Shown piece after piece: positions 45,933 through 55,936 of a stretch of DNA of 64,000 nt. How positions within the stretch are numbered: position 1 is the first letter of the stretch; every line of letters starts with the position of its first letter. Under the pieces are notes generated by a model. That model was not told where the DNA came from, did no database searches, and worked only from the letters and a program-made list of their open reading frames with translations. Source of the stretch: Bradyrhizobium sp. NP1 (lineage in GTDB: Bacteria; Pseudomonadota; Alphaproteobacteria; Rhizobiales; Xanthobacteraceae); the NCBI RefSeq assembly GCF_030378205.1, contig NZ_CP127385.1:6488001-6552000 (forward strand), written 5' to 3'. The position numbers were made by a program, and so were the translations under genes.

Positions 45933-46322
45933 TCAGTCCCCCGCTCCGCCATCACGCGACATCGGCACCGCATTGAGGCATTCGATGAGTGTATTCCCGT
46001 CGAATGGCTTGGTCAGATAGCAAATCGCCCCGGCCGCAAGCGCCCGCGCGCGGACCTTCTGGTCGGGGAATGCCGTGAAAAAAATGAACGGAACACCGTA
46101 ACCCTGAGCGCGCAGATGATCTTGCAACTGAACGCCGCTCATACCAGGCATTTGGACGTCCGCCATCACACACAAGAAGTCGTCGAGGTGGCTCGACTGC
46201 AAGAATTCTTCCGCAGATGCGAATGTATGCACGATATATCCGAGCGACCTCACGAGGCTGTCGGTCGTGGCGCGTACTGATTCATCATCGTCAACGATTG
46301 CGACAAGCGGAAGCTTCGACAA
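45933..46322 (-). CDS. Single-domain response regulator (receiver only)
   Basis: About 129 residues: receiver domain with acidic pocket LVAIVDDDESVR, phosphorylation aspartate in MADVQMPGMSG, FFTAF (Thr) and YLTKPFD (Lys). It has no output domain. A TTG start at 46322 is preferred because AAGGAAAG precedes it; the frame is open further upstream. It lies downstream of the FixJ-type regulator and kinase on the same strand and may act as a phosphate sink or FixT-like modulator of that pair. Confidence 0.75.
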   Translation of the reverse strand: MSKLPLVAIVDDDESVRATTDSLVRSLGYIVHTFASAEEFLQSSHLDDFLCVMADVQMPGMSGVQLQDHLRAQGYGVPFIFFTAFPDQKVRARALAAGAICYLTKPFDGNTLIECLNAVPMSRDGGAGD

Positions 46323-46426
46323 AGCGATCTTTCCTTGATACGGAGACAGCGCCAAAGCGTCAGCGTCGCCCAGCCCCCAGATAGCATCACGGATGGAGAT
46401 CGGAAAATGATACCTGAGTATAGACT

Positions 46427-47086
46427 CTAGCCCTTCCGGCGACGGATTCCGAGCAAATCAGCCATCCCTACCAGCTCAATCACCGATCGCGCTCTCATTT
46501 TTCGCATCATATTGACGCGATGCACCTTAACTGTGATCTCGGTAACTCCCAGCTCTGCCGCGATCTGCTTGTTCATCAAACCATCGACGACGAGAGCTAT
46601 CACCTCCCGCTCACGTGATGTCAGGGAGTCAAACCGAACCCGCAGTTCCGCCACGACCTTTTCGCTGTCGCGCCGTTTCTGGTCTCGCTCAAGCGCTCTC
46701 ACCACTGCATCCAGCATCTCCTGGTCGCGAAACGGCTTGGTCAGGAAGTCAATGGCCCCAGCCTTCATCGCCTGGACCGACATCGGGATGTCACCGTGCC
46801 CCGTCATAAAGATGATCGGGATGCGAATATCGGCCTCGGCCAGTTCGGCCTGGAAGTCCAGTCCGCTGACCCCGGGCAACCTGATGTCGAGCACCAGGCA
46901 ACTGGCCGCATCGGGCATCTTGATCTGCGCAAATTCGCGCGCCGATCCGAACAGCTCCACCCGCAAGCCGACAGATCGGAAGAGGCTGCTCAAGGTCTCG
47001 CGGATCGCCATATCGTCGTCGATGACGAAGACGATTCGTTCCGCCGAACTGGCGAGGTCGCGTTGCGATTTGGAACTCCCCGTCAC
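46427..47086 (-). CDS. FixJ/StyR/TodT-family response regulator
   Basis: 219 residues. Receiver: [20 protein letters not shown], phospho-aspartate in [35 protein letters not shown], and FLTKPF. LuxR-type helix-turn-helix: [20 protein letters not shown] then [19 protein letters not shown]. The start is a GTG at 47086 overlapping the kinase stop by four bases (GTGA), preceded by GAGGAAG. Its position in the middle of the palindrome-controlled genes, and the known TAAA-N6-TTTA boxes of TodT and StyR, make it the prime candidate binder of those sites. That link is inference. Confidence 0.9.
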   Translation of the reverse strand: MTGSSKSQRDLASSAERIVFVIDDDMAIRETLSSLFRSVGLRVELFGSAREFAQIKMPDAASCLVLDIRLPGVSGLDFQAELAEADIRIPIIFMTGHGDIPMSVQAMKAGAIDFLTKPFRDQEMLDAVVRALERDQKRRDSEKVVAELRVRFDSLTSREREVIALVVDGLMNKQIAAELGVTEITVKVHRVNMMRKMRARSVIELVGMADLLGIRRRKG

Positions 47087-49785
47087 GCGGCTTCCTCTTG
47101 ATACAATGGCAATGTGAACCGAAACCTTGCGCCCGGACCAGCATTGTTGGCGCCCGACAACCGCCCCCCATGAGCTTCTATGATCGAGCGGCAAATCGAT
47201 AGTCCCATGCCCATTCCGCCGGATTTCGTGGTGAAGAAAGCATTGAACAATTTGTCGGCACTGTCGGCGGATATTCCGACGCCCGAGTCCACGACGTCGA
47301 TCACCACCCGCTGCGTTTCATCCTGATAGGATCGGACGACCAGTTCATGCGGCCGATCCGCGATCGATTGCATCGCTTCAACACCGTTCATCACCAGATT
47401 GATGATCACCTGCTGCAGCTGGACGCGGTCAGCCATGACGATGGGTGCGGTTGGCGCCAGCTCTGTCCGCCACCGCACATGACGCGTGGCGAGCTCGCGC
47501 TGAACCAACGTCATGACATCATCGATAATGCTGTTGATATCGAGCGGCTCCTTTTGCGGAGCGGCGTTCCTCGCCAGCGCACGAACACGTCGGATCACCT
47601 CGGCCGCTCTGTTTCCCTCCTTGATGATCCATTGCGCGGCCCGACGTGCTTCGTCCAGATTTGGATTGTTGCCATCGAGCCAACGCAAGCACGCTCCCGC
47701 CGCATTGACGACAGCGGCGAGCGGCTGGTTCACTTCATGCGAGATCGAGGCTGTCATTTCTCCCAGTGTCGTCACGCGCGTTACGCGCGCAAGTTCTTCT
47801 TGCGCCTTGTGCAGCTTCTGCTCGGCCTGCTTGGTAGCCGTCAGATCCATCACCGCTCCAACGTATTCGAGCTGGCCCGCATGATTCCTGCCAGCGTGAG
47901 CGACAACACGGACGAACTTGACTGACCCATCCGGCATCAAAAATCGGTGCTCGTAGTCGAGATCCTTGCCGTCGCGAAACGCGCGCTCACGTGACTGTTC
48001 TACAAGCGCACGATCCTCAGGGTGAACGCGCTGCATGATCATTTCGAAGGTGATGGAATGCGACCCATCGTATCCAAGGATTCTGAGGAATTCTTCCGAA
48101 CCCACGCGTTCGCCCGTGGAGATGTTCCAGAAGAAGCTGCCGGTTTGGCTCACGCGCTGTGCTTCGACCAATTTCGACTCGCTTCGCCGAAGTTCTTCCT
48201 CGGCCCGCTTGCGGTCCTCGATGTCGGTCGACGAGCCATACCATTTGACAATGTTTCCCAACTCGTCGCGCAGCGGCACGGCGCGGAACAAGAACCAGCG
48301 ATATTCACCATCGAAGCGCCGAAGCCGCGCCTCGAGCTCGCCGGGCATGCCGGACTCACGTATTGCGGTCCATTTCTGCAGCATGCCCTTCTTGTCTTCA
48401 GGATGAAAGGCGCGGGGCCAACCGGTTTCGGCCTGGTCCGGCGAGAGGCCGGTATAGTCGAGGGCCGGTTGATTGAGGAAATCGGGGATCCCGTCCGGGC
48501 TGGCGCGCCAGACCAGTGCCGGGATTGTGTCAACGACCAGTCGAAGGCGATCCTCCGACCTCTTGATTTCGTCGAAGGCCTTTTTCAGCTTCTCGTTTGC
48601 GAGGTGCTGCTCGGTGACATCGATATGCGTACCAACCAGTTCGATCACCTCGCCATCCTTTCCCAGAAACGGGTGCCCCACGGAGTGTACGTATCTGATC
48701 GATCCGTCAGGGAGCGCGATTCGAAAATCGACTTCGAGGTGCGCTTTCTCTTGAACGGCACGCTGCGCCATTTCGACGACCCGCTCCCTGTCCTCGGGGA
48801 GAATACGATCACGGAAAGGTTGGGGTGACAGGGTATCCTTTTTCGGATCGACGCCAAACAAGCGGTATAATTCAGGCGAACGATACACGAATTCTCGGCT
48901 GCGCACATCCCAAGCCCAGCTGCTGGTCTGACTCAAGCGTTGGGCTTCGGCCAAATAGGCCTCGCTGCGTCGCAACTTCCGTTCCGTTTCCCTTACGGCA
49001 GTGACATCCGTCACTGCGCCGATGAACTCCACGCTCCCCGACGTATCTCTTTCGGCGCGAGCGACCACATGGACATATTTCACCGAGCCATCCGGCATCA
49101 GGACGCGATGTTCATGATCGAAATCCTTTCTCTCGCGGGACGCACGGTCAATGGTTTCCTGCACCGCCGGGCGGTCCTCGGGATGGGTGCGCTCGACAAT
49201 AAATTCGACGGACGGCTTCCTCGTCAGGTCAAGCCCGAGGATTCGGTAGGTCTGGTCTGACCAGACGATCTCCCCGCTGGCAATATTCCATCCAAAGCTT
49301 CCGGTGCCGCTCAATGACTGTGCTTCATTCAAATACATTTCGCTGCGCAGAAGCGCCGCTTGACTTTTCTCTTGGTCCGCCATCGCCGCATGCACGTCAT
49401 CGCGCGAACGCCGAAGCTCCTGCGTAGCCTTCCTTTGCGCCGAAATCGTAAATGCAACGATGAGCGATGTAAGGGAAAACAGGACCAGGCGCGGGGCTTC
49501 CGAAATGCCCACGGCGAAAAGCTCATGCTTCCAGACGAATGAATTGGCCGGGGGCGCCAGGTAATAGTGAAAGGCCAAAAGCGTGAGTATGACCGCCAGC
49601 AGCGCCGGGCCGAAGCCGCCTACCCACGCGGCAAAAATGACTGCGCAAAGCATCGACGAGGCGATGGCTTCGGCATTGAACAAACGCGTTACGAGCTCGG
49701 CAGCAATGATCGCAGCTGCAACCGACAGGACCGCTACGGCATAAGTATTGGCCAGGGACCGGTGAGGAGGATAAGGCTTTGTCAT
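47083..49785 (-). CDS. Membrane multi-PAS histidine kinase
   Basis: About 900 residues. Domain order: a four-helix DUF4118/KdpD-like membrane part (~residues 10-120), a helical linker, four PAS domains with PAC ends such as [48 protein letters not shown] and [19 protein letters not shown], HisKA with the phospho-histidine in [15 protein letters not shown], and HATPase with [10 protein letters not shown] and [13 protein letters not shown]. The input signal is unknown; none of the PAS domains shows an obvious haem histidine. It is translationally coupled to the FixJ-type regulator, as in TodS/TodT and StyS/StyR. Confidence 0.9.
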   Translation of the reverse strand: MTKPYPPHRSLANTYAVAVLSVAAAIIAAELVTRLFNAEAIASSMLCAVIFAAWVGGFGPALLAVILTLLAFHYYLAPPANSFVWKHELFAVGISEAPRLVLFSLTSLIVAFTISAQRKATQELRRSRDDVHAAMADQEKSQAALLRSEMYLNEAQSLSGTGSFGWNIASGEIVWSDQTYRILGLDLTRKPSVEFIVERTHPEDRPAVQETIDRASRERKDFDHEHRVLMPDGSVKYVHVVARAERDTSGSVEFIGAVTDVTAVRETERKLRRSEAYLAEAQRLSQTSSWAWDVRSREFVYRSPELYRLFGVDPKKDTLSPQPFRDRILPEDRERVVEMAQRAVQEKAHLEVDFRIALPDGSIRYVHSVGHPFLGKDGEVIELVGTHIDVTEQHLANEKLKKAFDEIKRSEDRLRLVVDTIPALVWRASPDGIPDFLNQPALDYTGLSPDQAETGWPRAFHPEDKKGMLQKWTAIRESGMPGELEARLRRFDGEYRWFLFRAVPLRDELGNIVKWYGSSTDIEDRKRAEEELRRSESKLVEAQRVSQTGSFFWNISTGERVGSEEFLRILGYDGSHSITFEMIMQRVHPEDRALVEQSRERAFRDGKDLDYEHRFLMPDGSVKFVRVVAHAGRNHAGQLEYVGAVMDLTATKQAEQKLHKAQEELARVTRVTTLGEMTASISHEVNQPLAAVVNAAGACLRWLDGNNPNLDEARRAAQWIIKEGNRAAEVIRRVRALARNAAPQKEPLDINSIIDDVMTLVQRELATRHVRWRTELAPTAPIVMADRVQLQQVIINLVMNGVEAMQSIADRPHELVVRSYQDETQRVVIDVVDSGVGISADSADKLFNAFFTTKSGGMGMGLSICRSIIEAHGGRLSGANNAGPGARFRFTLPLYQEEAA

Positions 49786-49899
49786 TCTGCCTGCCCGTCC
49801 CGCTTCAGCTGATGAGACAGCAATGCTGCAGGGAAACAATACCGAGGCCGATCTTTCCGGAATCCGGGAAGCATCCCCGGTTCCCGGCAAGCGAGATTA

Positions 49900-51080
49900 G
49901 AGCATTTTGAAGAAGTCCGGCAATGCGACCGCCGCGCTAGGCTGGCCGCGGTTCCGCAGCGCCGAAGTCGTCCCAAATTTCGCTCAAGGCCGCGCAAAAC
50001 CGAACCAGACAGCGTCATCTCGCGCAAGCGATTCCGCCTGCAAGGCCTCACCCTTATCAATTGGCTGCTCACAATACCGATGCGCGATCCTGATCCGATG
50101 GTCGCTTCGGGCAATCACGGCGCCGCACGGTGACGAATATCTGCTGGCAGCATCGCTGCTCGCCCCCGCGGATCAACGACGGCTGACGAAAATGCCCTCC
50201 TGCGACCATGCAGCAGCGAGGACCGCGAAGTCGCCGTGCCTGTCTGGAGCACAGCCCGCGCGATCGACCATGGCCCGAGCCAACGCGGCGAGCCGGTGCA
50301 GGTCTATGGTAGCCCTGGCGGACTTGCATAAACACCGGAATGCGTTCTGACCTCGGCCGAATAATACGACGTCGCAGCGCAAACCCAACCGAACCTCGAG
50401 ATAAACCAGCTAAACCTTCGTTTAGTTGAAACGTCGGCTTGGCAAACCTAGTCTTGCACAGCGGCAGCGCGGCCGCGTTTTTCGCTCTGACGCGTACCCT
50501 ATGCCTCCAGGCGGGTGGCTTCGCTTAGCGGCGTCTCATCTCCCGGTCACGCTGAGGCAGGCGGGAGGCTGTCCGCCCGCCGTCACAGCGCGAAACTGTC
50601 ATCCGCGGCTCCTTTCGGATTTTCTCCGCGTGTCGTTGGCCGATGGTGACCAACCAGGTTGCAGTGGTGCCGCGCGCAAAAGCTGCCGCGGCCTGACCTC
50701 AGAGGACTTCGCGATCTGGCTACGCGCTCACGGGCGTATGTGAGCCAGCGGGACGCGCGGACGTTCGCCGCCGCCCCCGCGAGCATGGGGCGAAGCCCAA
50801 ATCATCATAAACCTCCGTATAACTCTTCCGATGCTTTTTCGATATCGGATGCTTACCCGCGTACGATTGAGAGAGCACTCCCACCCTCCTAGTCTAGCTG
50901 ACAATCGGACGAGCCGATTGCAGGTGACAGGATGTTGACGATCCCGGCCAATCAGATCGCGCCTAGCCGCAGAACGCCTGCGGCGCGCTCCGCGGCGGTC
51001 CTTCACCTCCACGCGAATTGCAACGGCGAACACGAAGCCGACAACAACCGCCACCGAGGCGATCCACAGCGGAGGCAGCA
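49900..51080. other. Gap without convincing genes
   Basis: No frame in this 1.2-kb stretch has both a good start and protein-like composition. The one clear signal is the palindrome promoter at 50411. A possible membrane peptide on the minus strand near 51080 (TTG start, LPPLWIASVAVVVGFVFAVA) is too uncertain to call. Confidence 0.5.
50411..50424 (+). promoter_or_regulatory. TAAA-N6-TTTA palindrome without an obvious gene
   Basis: TAAA-CCTTCG-TTTA-GTTGAA, then CCTAGTC (50447-50453) after 22 bp. It is a near-ideal copy, with predicted transcription start near 50460. No convincing ORF follows for 600 bp, so the product may be a small RNA or a long leader. Confidence 0.75.
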
Positions 51081-51266
51081 ATGCGCAGCAATTCCCAACA
51101 TCTTCGTGACCACGCGGCCAAGCGCTGCCCGATCTGCGATGGGAAATTCGGGCTCATCAGGCACTATTCCTGGCGAACCGCGCTCTGTTCAAGGAAGTGC
51201 GTTGATCGGTTCAGGGTACGCCCGGAAGCCGACCGCAAGTGGCTGTCCTGGCTTCGCGTGGCCTGA
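51081..51266 (+). CDS. Small zinc-ribbon-like protein
   Basis: 61 residues with RCPICDGKFGLIRHYSWRTA followed by LCSRKC, a CxxC-x17-CxxxC arrangement that likely binds zinc. CGGAGG precedes the ATG at 51081. The C-terminus is basic (RFRVRPEADRKWLSWLR). No named family. A second four-cysteine protein follows at 51731. Confidence 0.65.
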   Translation: MRSNSQHLRDHAAKRCPICDGKFGLIRHYSWRTALCSRKCVDRFRVRPEADRKWLSWLRVA

Positions 51267-51335
51267 CAACGCCTGCATCGCCCGCTACGCGCAAACTTCG
51301 GCAGATTCCGGCTTGCTGCGCAAGGAGATTGCGCG

Positions 51336-51734
51336 ATGAACCTCTTCCGCAAAATTTTCCTGAGCGGCTGCCTTTACTCCGGGTTGGCGATGCCTGTCCA
51401 GGCGCAGGACGCACAAGACCACGCCGGACTCCATCGCCATCCGCCCCAGGATCAGCTTCTGCACGAAAAGTTCTACTCAACGTGGCACATGCCCGACAAC
51501 CCGTCGGCCAGCTGCTGCAATGATGCGGACTGCTACCCGACCGACATCAAATACATCGAGGGCAATATCTACGCGAGGCGCCGAGAGGACGGAAAGTACA
51601 TTCCCATTCCGCCAGAGAAGGTCGAGCGAAACAGGGACAATCCCGACGGCAGAAACCACCTCTGTGCGCCGCCGCCCAGCAGCCTCCACCCATCGGATAC
51701 CGTCTACTGCTTCGCCCTAGGAGGTGCCACGTGA
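51336..51734 (+). CDS. Exported cysteine-containing protein
   Basis: 132 residues: signal peptide cleaved near PVQAQDA, then HMPDNPSASCCNDADCYPTD and GRNHLCAPPPSS. Conserved-looking Cys and Pro positions suggest a disulfide-bonded periplasmic protein of the kind often seen, without function, in Bradyrhizobium. AGGAG precedes the ATG. Its stop overlaps the next start (GTGA). Confidence 0.75.
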   Translation: MNLFRKIFLSGCLYSGLAMPVQAQDAQDHAGLHRHPPQDQLLHEKFYSTWHMPDNPSASCCNDADCYPTDIKYIEGNIYARRREDGKYIPIPPEKVERNRDNPDGRNHLCAPPPSSLHPSDTVYCFALGGAT

Positions 51735-51922
51735 GATTCATCCTGGTCAACGGTCGGACACCCCGCTCTCAACCGGTGTGTGTGATGTGCGAGAAGCCGA
51801 TCAAAGGCGGCTACCTGCGGGAAATCGGGACGCACCTCACCTACTGCGATCACGATTGCTACGCAGATCACTGCGATAGCGCAATCCGGCTTCTCGAAAG
51901 CCGGGCAAGGGCATCAGCTTGA
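51731..51922 (+). CDS. Small Cys-rich, probably zinc-binding protein
   Basis: 63 residues, GTG start overlapping the previous stop and preceded by AGGAGGTGCC. PVCVMCEKPIKGGYLREIGT then HLTYCDHDCYADHC shows paired cysteines and histidines for metal binding. Translational coupling to an exported protein is odd for a cytosolic zinc protein. Confidence 0.65.
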   Translation: MRFILVNGRTPRSQPVCVMCEKPIKGGYLREIGTHLTYCDHDCYADHCDSAIRLLESRARASA

Positions 51923-51958
51923 CGGCCATAGAAGCCGGTCGGCGGAAAGGACATCGCA

Positions 51959-52798
51959 ATGAGAACTCGTACCACGAGCCGCAATGTACCACCAAACCAT
52001 GCGGAGTCGCCGTTGGTCGGCGCTGACCCAAGGGCTTCGGAGTCGAGATCGACACAGTCGCCGAAGCCTCGCGCCGGACGCGCGCAACATCAGGGCTTTG
52101 TCTCGCGCACACGGAATTCGCCAACGCCGCGGAATGAAATCGCGGAACTTCTGGCTGATATCGACGGCGTGCCCGTTCTGTTTCGTTTGCTCGTCGCGGA
52201 TATGCCCGTCGACGCCCAGTCAGAATCTGTCCGCGACGACGCCAGCCTTCATCCGCTGCTGTCGAGCACACTCGAAAAGATGGTCGACAGGATGCGCGGA
52301 TCGCCGCGGCGACGCGACATCCCCTCACAGCAGCCGCTCGCGACGGTCGAATTGATATCGAGCGCGGAACATTTGAACCGGCTGCCGGTGCTATCGAATG
52401 ATACGGTGCTGCGCGTAGGGCCGCTGGAGCTCGATCTCCTGGACCGAACCGCGAGGCGCGACGGCCGTCAGATCGATCTGCGACCGCGCGAATTTCAGTT
52501 GCTCAAATACATGATGCAGCGAAGCGAAAAGCTGCTGACACGAGCCACTCTCTTGAAGGAGGTGTGGAACTATAAGTTCGTGCCGGAAACCAATCTCGTC
52601 GATGTTCACATGGGCAGATTGCGTCGCAAGGTCGATGGCTCAAATGAGGCTCCTCTGATTCGCAACGTCCGCGGCGTCGGCTTCGTTCTAAGTGCGACTT
52701 CCTTTTCGCAATGTTTGACGCCGAGACCCGGAAAACGATCGGCAGCCTGGCCATCGGACCACTCCTCGCAGCCGGTGGAAAGGGTGTTGCAATGGTAG
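51959..52798 (+). CDS. Receiver-less OmpR-type DNA-binding protein
   Basis: 279 residues. Residues ~145-245 are a complete OmpR/PhoB winged helix ([24 protein letters not shown]-like [48 protein letters not shown]). The N-terminal ~140 residues have no receiver motif and no recognised domain. The DNA-binding part is about three quarters identical to that of the regulator at 57368, so one is a recombined copy. GGAAAGGA precedes the ATG. Its stop overlaps the hemA start. Confidence 0.82.
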   Translation: MRTRTTSRNVPPNHAESPLVGADPRASESRSTQSPKPRAGRAQHQGFVSRTRNSPTPRNEIAELLADIDGVPVLFRLLVADMPVDAQSESVRDDASLHPLLSSTLEKMVDRMRGSPRRRDIPSQQPLATVELISSAEHLNRLPVLSNDTVLRVGPLELDLLDRTARRDGRQIDLRPREFQLLKYMMQRSEKLLTRATLLKEVWNYKFVPETNLVDVHMGRLRRKVDGSNEAPLIRNVRGVGFVLSATSFSQCLTPRPGKRSAAWPSDHSSQPVERVLQW

Positions 52799-54081
52799 CC
52801 CATCACACCGGCGGCCCAATGTTCGATTATATCGGCAGCTTCAAATCTGCCATCGCCGCCCTGCAATGTGAGCGCCGCTATCGCGTCTTCGCTGATCTCG
52901 AACGCAAGGCAGGACAGTTCCCCTTTGCAGTTTGGAACAGTCCGAACGGCAAGCGCGATGTCGTCGTGTGGTGCTCGAACGATTATCTCGCGATGGGCCA
53001 GCATCCGAAGGTGATCGATGCGATGTGCGACGCCGCGCGCAGAATGGGCGCCGGCTCGGGCGGGACACGCAACATCTCGGGCACCAATCGGGCGCTGGTC
53101 GAGCTGGAGGCTGAACTCGCGGACCTGCATGGCAAGGAAGCGGCGCTCGTTTTCACATCAGGCTACGTGTCCAATCAAGCCGGAATCGCCACAATCGCCA
53201 GGTTGCTTCCGGATTGCTTGATCCTGTCCGACGCGCTCAACCATAATTCGATGATCGAGGGCGTCCGTGCCGCTGGCTGTGCCAAGCAGATCTGGCGTCA
53301 CAACGATCTTGAACATCTGGAGCAGCTGCTCTCGCGCGCGGCACCTGGCCGTCCGACGTTGATCGTCTTCGAGAGCGTCTACTCGATGGACGGCGATGTC
53401 GCTCCGCTCGAAGCCATTTGCGATCTCGCGGAGCGTTATGGTGCGATGACCTATCTCGACGAGGTGCATGCCGTGGGCATGTACGGACCTCGCGGCGCCG
53501 GTATAGCCGAGCGGGAGGGGGTGATGGCACGAATCGACGTCATCGAGGGAACGCTTGCCAAGGCATTCGGAACGCTCGGCGGCTACATCGCCGGCAGAAG
53601 CGCTGTCGTGGATGCCGTTCGATCCCATGCTTCCGGATTTATCTTCACGACATCCCTGCCGCCCGCGATCGCCGCGGCAGCGACAGCGTCGATCGCCCAT
53701 CTAAAGACATCGGGCGTGGAGCGCGCGGATCATCGCGCCGCCGTGGCAGCAACCAAGGCAGCTTTGCGGGAAGCTGGCCTGCCGGTGCTGGCGACTGAGA
53801 CGCATATCGTGCCGGTGATGATCGGCTGTCCCGATCTGTGCAAGCGGGCAAGCGATCTTCTGCTCGAGCGGCATGGCATCTACATCCAGCCGATCAACTA
53901 TCCCACGGTCCCCCGGGGCACGGAACGATTGCGGATCACGCCTACCCCGGCACATGATTTTCGACTGATTCAGCAATTGGCGGACGCCATGGTCTCGGTG
54001 TGGCGAGAACTTGGCCTGCCACTAGGATGCGGCTATCAGCCCGCCGAGCAGCATGCGCAGGCATTCGCGGCTGGCGGATAA
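52792..54081 (+). CDS. hemA: 5-aminolevulinate synthase
   Basis: 429 residues. Makes 5-aminolevulinate from glycine and succinyl-CoA, the first step of haem synthesis in alphaproteobacteria. Seen: [57 protein letters not shown] and the PLP lysine in [17 protein letters not shown], with a C-terminal RLRITPTP. Start 52792 is chosen (AAAGGG upstream), overlapping the preceding stop; ATG 52819 is closer to the usual N-terminus. It may be a second copy serving the haem-rich products nearby (CydAB, catalase). Confidence 0.93.
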   Translation: MVAHHTGGPMFDYIGSFKSAIAALQCERRYRVFADLERKAGQFPFAVWNSPNGKRDVVVWCSNDYLAMGQHPKVIDAMCDAARRMGAGSGGTRNISGTNRALVELEAELADLHGKEAALVFTSGYVSNQAGIATIARLLPDCLILSDALNHNSMIEGVRAAGCAKQIWRHNDLEHLEQLLSRAAPGRPTLIVFESVYSMDGDVAPLEAICDLAERYGAMTYLDEVHAVGMYGPRGAGIAEREGVMARIDVIEGTLAKAFGTLGGYIAGRSAVVDAVRSHASGFIFTTSLPPAIAAAATASIAHLKTSGVERADHRAAVAATKAALREAGLPVLATETHIVPVMIGCPDLCKRASDLLLERHGIYIQPINYPTVPRGTERLRITPTPAHDFRLIQQLADAMVSVWRELGLPLGCGYQPAEQHAQAFAAGG

Positions 54082-54241
54082 TCCGAACCGACGTTTCGTG
54101 ACGGCCGCGCGACGGCGCTCCGGTCGCCGAGCCTGCGATCGCCCGCGAATGTGTTCAGCGCTCGTCAGAAATGAAAGCCACGGCCGTGGCGACGCGTTTA
54201 CGTCGGCCACTCAATGGCAGGGAAGCACAGGAGCTTGACCG

Positions 54242-54445
54242 ATGACCTCTTTCCATCAATTCAGCGTTTTTGCGGCATCGCGCGGTGAGGGGCTTCATCC
54301 GAAGCTCCAGGCCTTGCTTGAGCGCGCGTCCGTCGCTCCGTTTTCGGAGATATCGATGCGTCATGATGGCCTGATGCAGGCCGGGCCAAGTCCGGAATCG
54401 GAAATCGTCCCATCGCGCGTCAACGTGACATTGTTTTCGCGATAG
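54242..54445 (+). CDS. Small protein, unknown
   Basis: 67 residues, ATG preceded by AGGAG. The sequence MTSFHQFSVFAASRGEGLHP has no signal or membrane helix and no recognised family. It sits between hemA and the palindrome at 54539. Possibly not a real gene. Confidence 0.4.
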   Translation: MTSFHQFSVFAASRGEGLHPKLQALLERASVAPFSEISMRHDGLMQAGPSPESEIVPSRVNVTLFSR

Positions 54446-54538
54446 CTACCTGCGCTGCTGCTACCGGCCCCAAACCGGGAAAGTGGAAGCCTCGGCAGCG
54501 CTTGATGCAGCGCCGTGACCTGACGCGAGGGAAGCCCC

Positions 54539-54552
54539 TAAACAGACTTTTA
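54539..54552 (+). promoter_or_regulatory. TAAA-N6-TTTA palindrome driving the 28-residue gene
   Basis: TAAA-CAGACT-TTTA-ATGGTG; CCTATCT (54574-54580) follows after 21 bp. Confidence 0.8.
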
Positions 54553-54611
54553 ATGGTGACGGACTGGCCGCCTCCTATCTGAGAAGTGTTCGCGCAATAA
54601 AGGAGGCGACC

Positions 54612-54698
54612 ATGACGATCATTGCATCAGAATTTGCGCTCGCGATCAGTCGCGACGAATGGATCAGCTGTTCCCACTGGGGCATGTTTCCGGCGTAA
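54612..54698 (+). CDS. 28-residue protein with strong ribosome site
   Basis: MTIIASEFALAISRDEWISC then SHWGMFPA, preceded by AAAGGAGG six bases before the ATG and ~25 bp after the predicted transcription start. The ribosome site and promoter are among the best in the window, which argues that this tiny peptide, or a transcript that needs its translation, is real. Confidence 0.55.
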   Translation: MTIIASEFALAISRDEWISCSHWGMFPA

Positions 54699-54894
54699 CG
54701 AAAGACGTCGAACTCGCGCGGCGAGGCATGAGAAGACTGTTTCCCGAACAAGGCGAGCGCTGGGCTTGCGCTCGGGCACCTTGTGAAGCAGCCCGGCGCC
54801 GATGCACGGCCTGGTAAGCCTTCCAGCATGAACCCCAAGCGGAGGAGTGCCGATCGTCGCGGCCCGACAAGCTGGAACCTAGTGAATTGCCAGG

Positions 54895-55926
54895 ATGAAT
54901 CAGATCACCAGCATGTCCCGCCCCAAGTTCGTGCCTGACAACTTCACCCTGGCGCTGATCGGGACGCTGGTCGCGGCCAGCCTGCTGCCATGCCGCGGCT
55001 CGGCGGCAGTGATCGTCGATCATCTCACCAATATCGCCATCGCGCTGCTGTTTTTCCTGCATGGGGCGAAGCTGTCGCGCCAGGCCGTGGTCGCGGCGGC
55101 AAGCCACTGGCGACTGCACGCCCTGGTGCTGCTGACCACATTCGTCCTGTTTCCGCTGTTCGGCCTGGCGTTCAAACCGCTTCTGTCTCCGCTCGTCACA
55201 CCCACGCTCTACGCCGGCATCCTGTTCCTCTGCACCCTGCCGTCCACGGTCCAATCCTCGATCGCCTTCACGGCCATCGCAAAGGGCAACGTCCCGGCGG
55301 CGATCTGCAGCGCGTCGGCCTCGAGCGTCATCGGCATCGTCGTCACGCCGCTGGCGGTGAGCCTCGTGCTCTCGAGCCATGTCGGATCGGGTTCGGCCTG
55401 GCGCACCGTCGGTGAAATCGTGCTACAGCTGTTCGTGCCCTTTGTCTGCGGACAATTGCTGCAGCCGGTGATCGGCGGATGGATTGAGCGCAGCGAGAAC
55501 ATCGTCAGCGGGGTTGATCACGGCTCGATCTTGCTCATCGTCTATTCAGCCTTCAGCGAGGCAGTCGACGAAGGCCTGTGGCATCAGGTTCCACCTTCGG
55601 CGCTCGCCGGGCTGCTCGTCGCCGACGGCGTCCTGCTGGCTGCCGCGCTGATCGCCACCTCGCTCGTCAGCAAATGGCTGGGCTTCGAGCGTGCCGACCG
55701 GGTGACCATTGTCTTCTGCGGCTCAAAGAAGAGCCTGTCTCAGGGCATCACCATGGCCAAGGTGATCTTCGCTTCGCACGCCGTGGGCGCGGCCGTCCTG
55801 CCGCTCATGCTCTTCCATCAGATCCAGCTGATGGTCTGCGCGGCACTGGCCCAGCGGTGGAGCCGCAGCGCGCGGCCCCTTCCGCCCCTGGCTTCAGCGG
55901 ATGCGAAACCCCTGCTGCCGCGTTGA
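54895..55926 (+). CDS. Bile acid:sodium symporter-family (BASS/YfeH-like) transporter
   Basis: 343 residues with about ten hydrophobic helices. The segments LTNIAIALLFFLHGAKLSRQ, LCTLPSTVQSSIAFTAIAKGNVP and FCGSKKSLSQGITMAKVIF are the family's conserved cores, the last being the sodium-site region of the YfeH branch. The substrate is unknown (organic anions). It may be in the transcript from 54539. ATG 54895 is taken; ATG 54913 is an alternative. Confidence 0.85.
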   Translation: MNQITSMSRPKFVPDNFTLALIGTLVAASLLPCRGSAAVIVDHLTNIAIALLFFLHGAKLSRQAVVAAASHWRLHALVLLTTFVLFPLFGLAFKPLLSPLVTPTLYAGILFLCTLPSTVQSSIAFTAIAKGNVPAAICSASASSVIGIVVTPLAVSLVLSSHVGSGSAWRTVGEIVLQLFVPFVCGQLLQPVIGGWIERSENIVSGVDHGSILLIVYSAFSEAVDEGLWHQVPPSALAGLLVADGVLLAAALIATSLVSKWLGFERADRVTIVFCGSKKSLSQGITMAKVIFASHAVGAAVLPLMLFHQIQLMVCAALAQRWSRSARPLPPLASADAKPLLPR

Positions 55927-55936
55927 CGACGGCTCC

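Noticed and set aside
49907..50350. 147-codon frame in the gap after the kinase
   Set aside because: No ribosome site and a random-looking Ala/Arg/Ser composition without any motif.
50808..50821. TAAA-N6-TATA palindrome copy
   Set aside because: One half-site is broken and no CYTANNT lies at 21-22 bp, so it was not counted.
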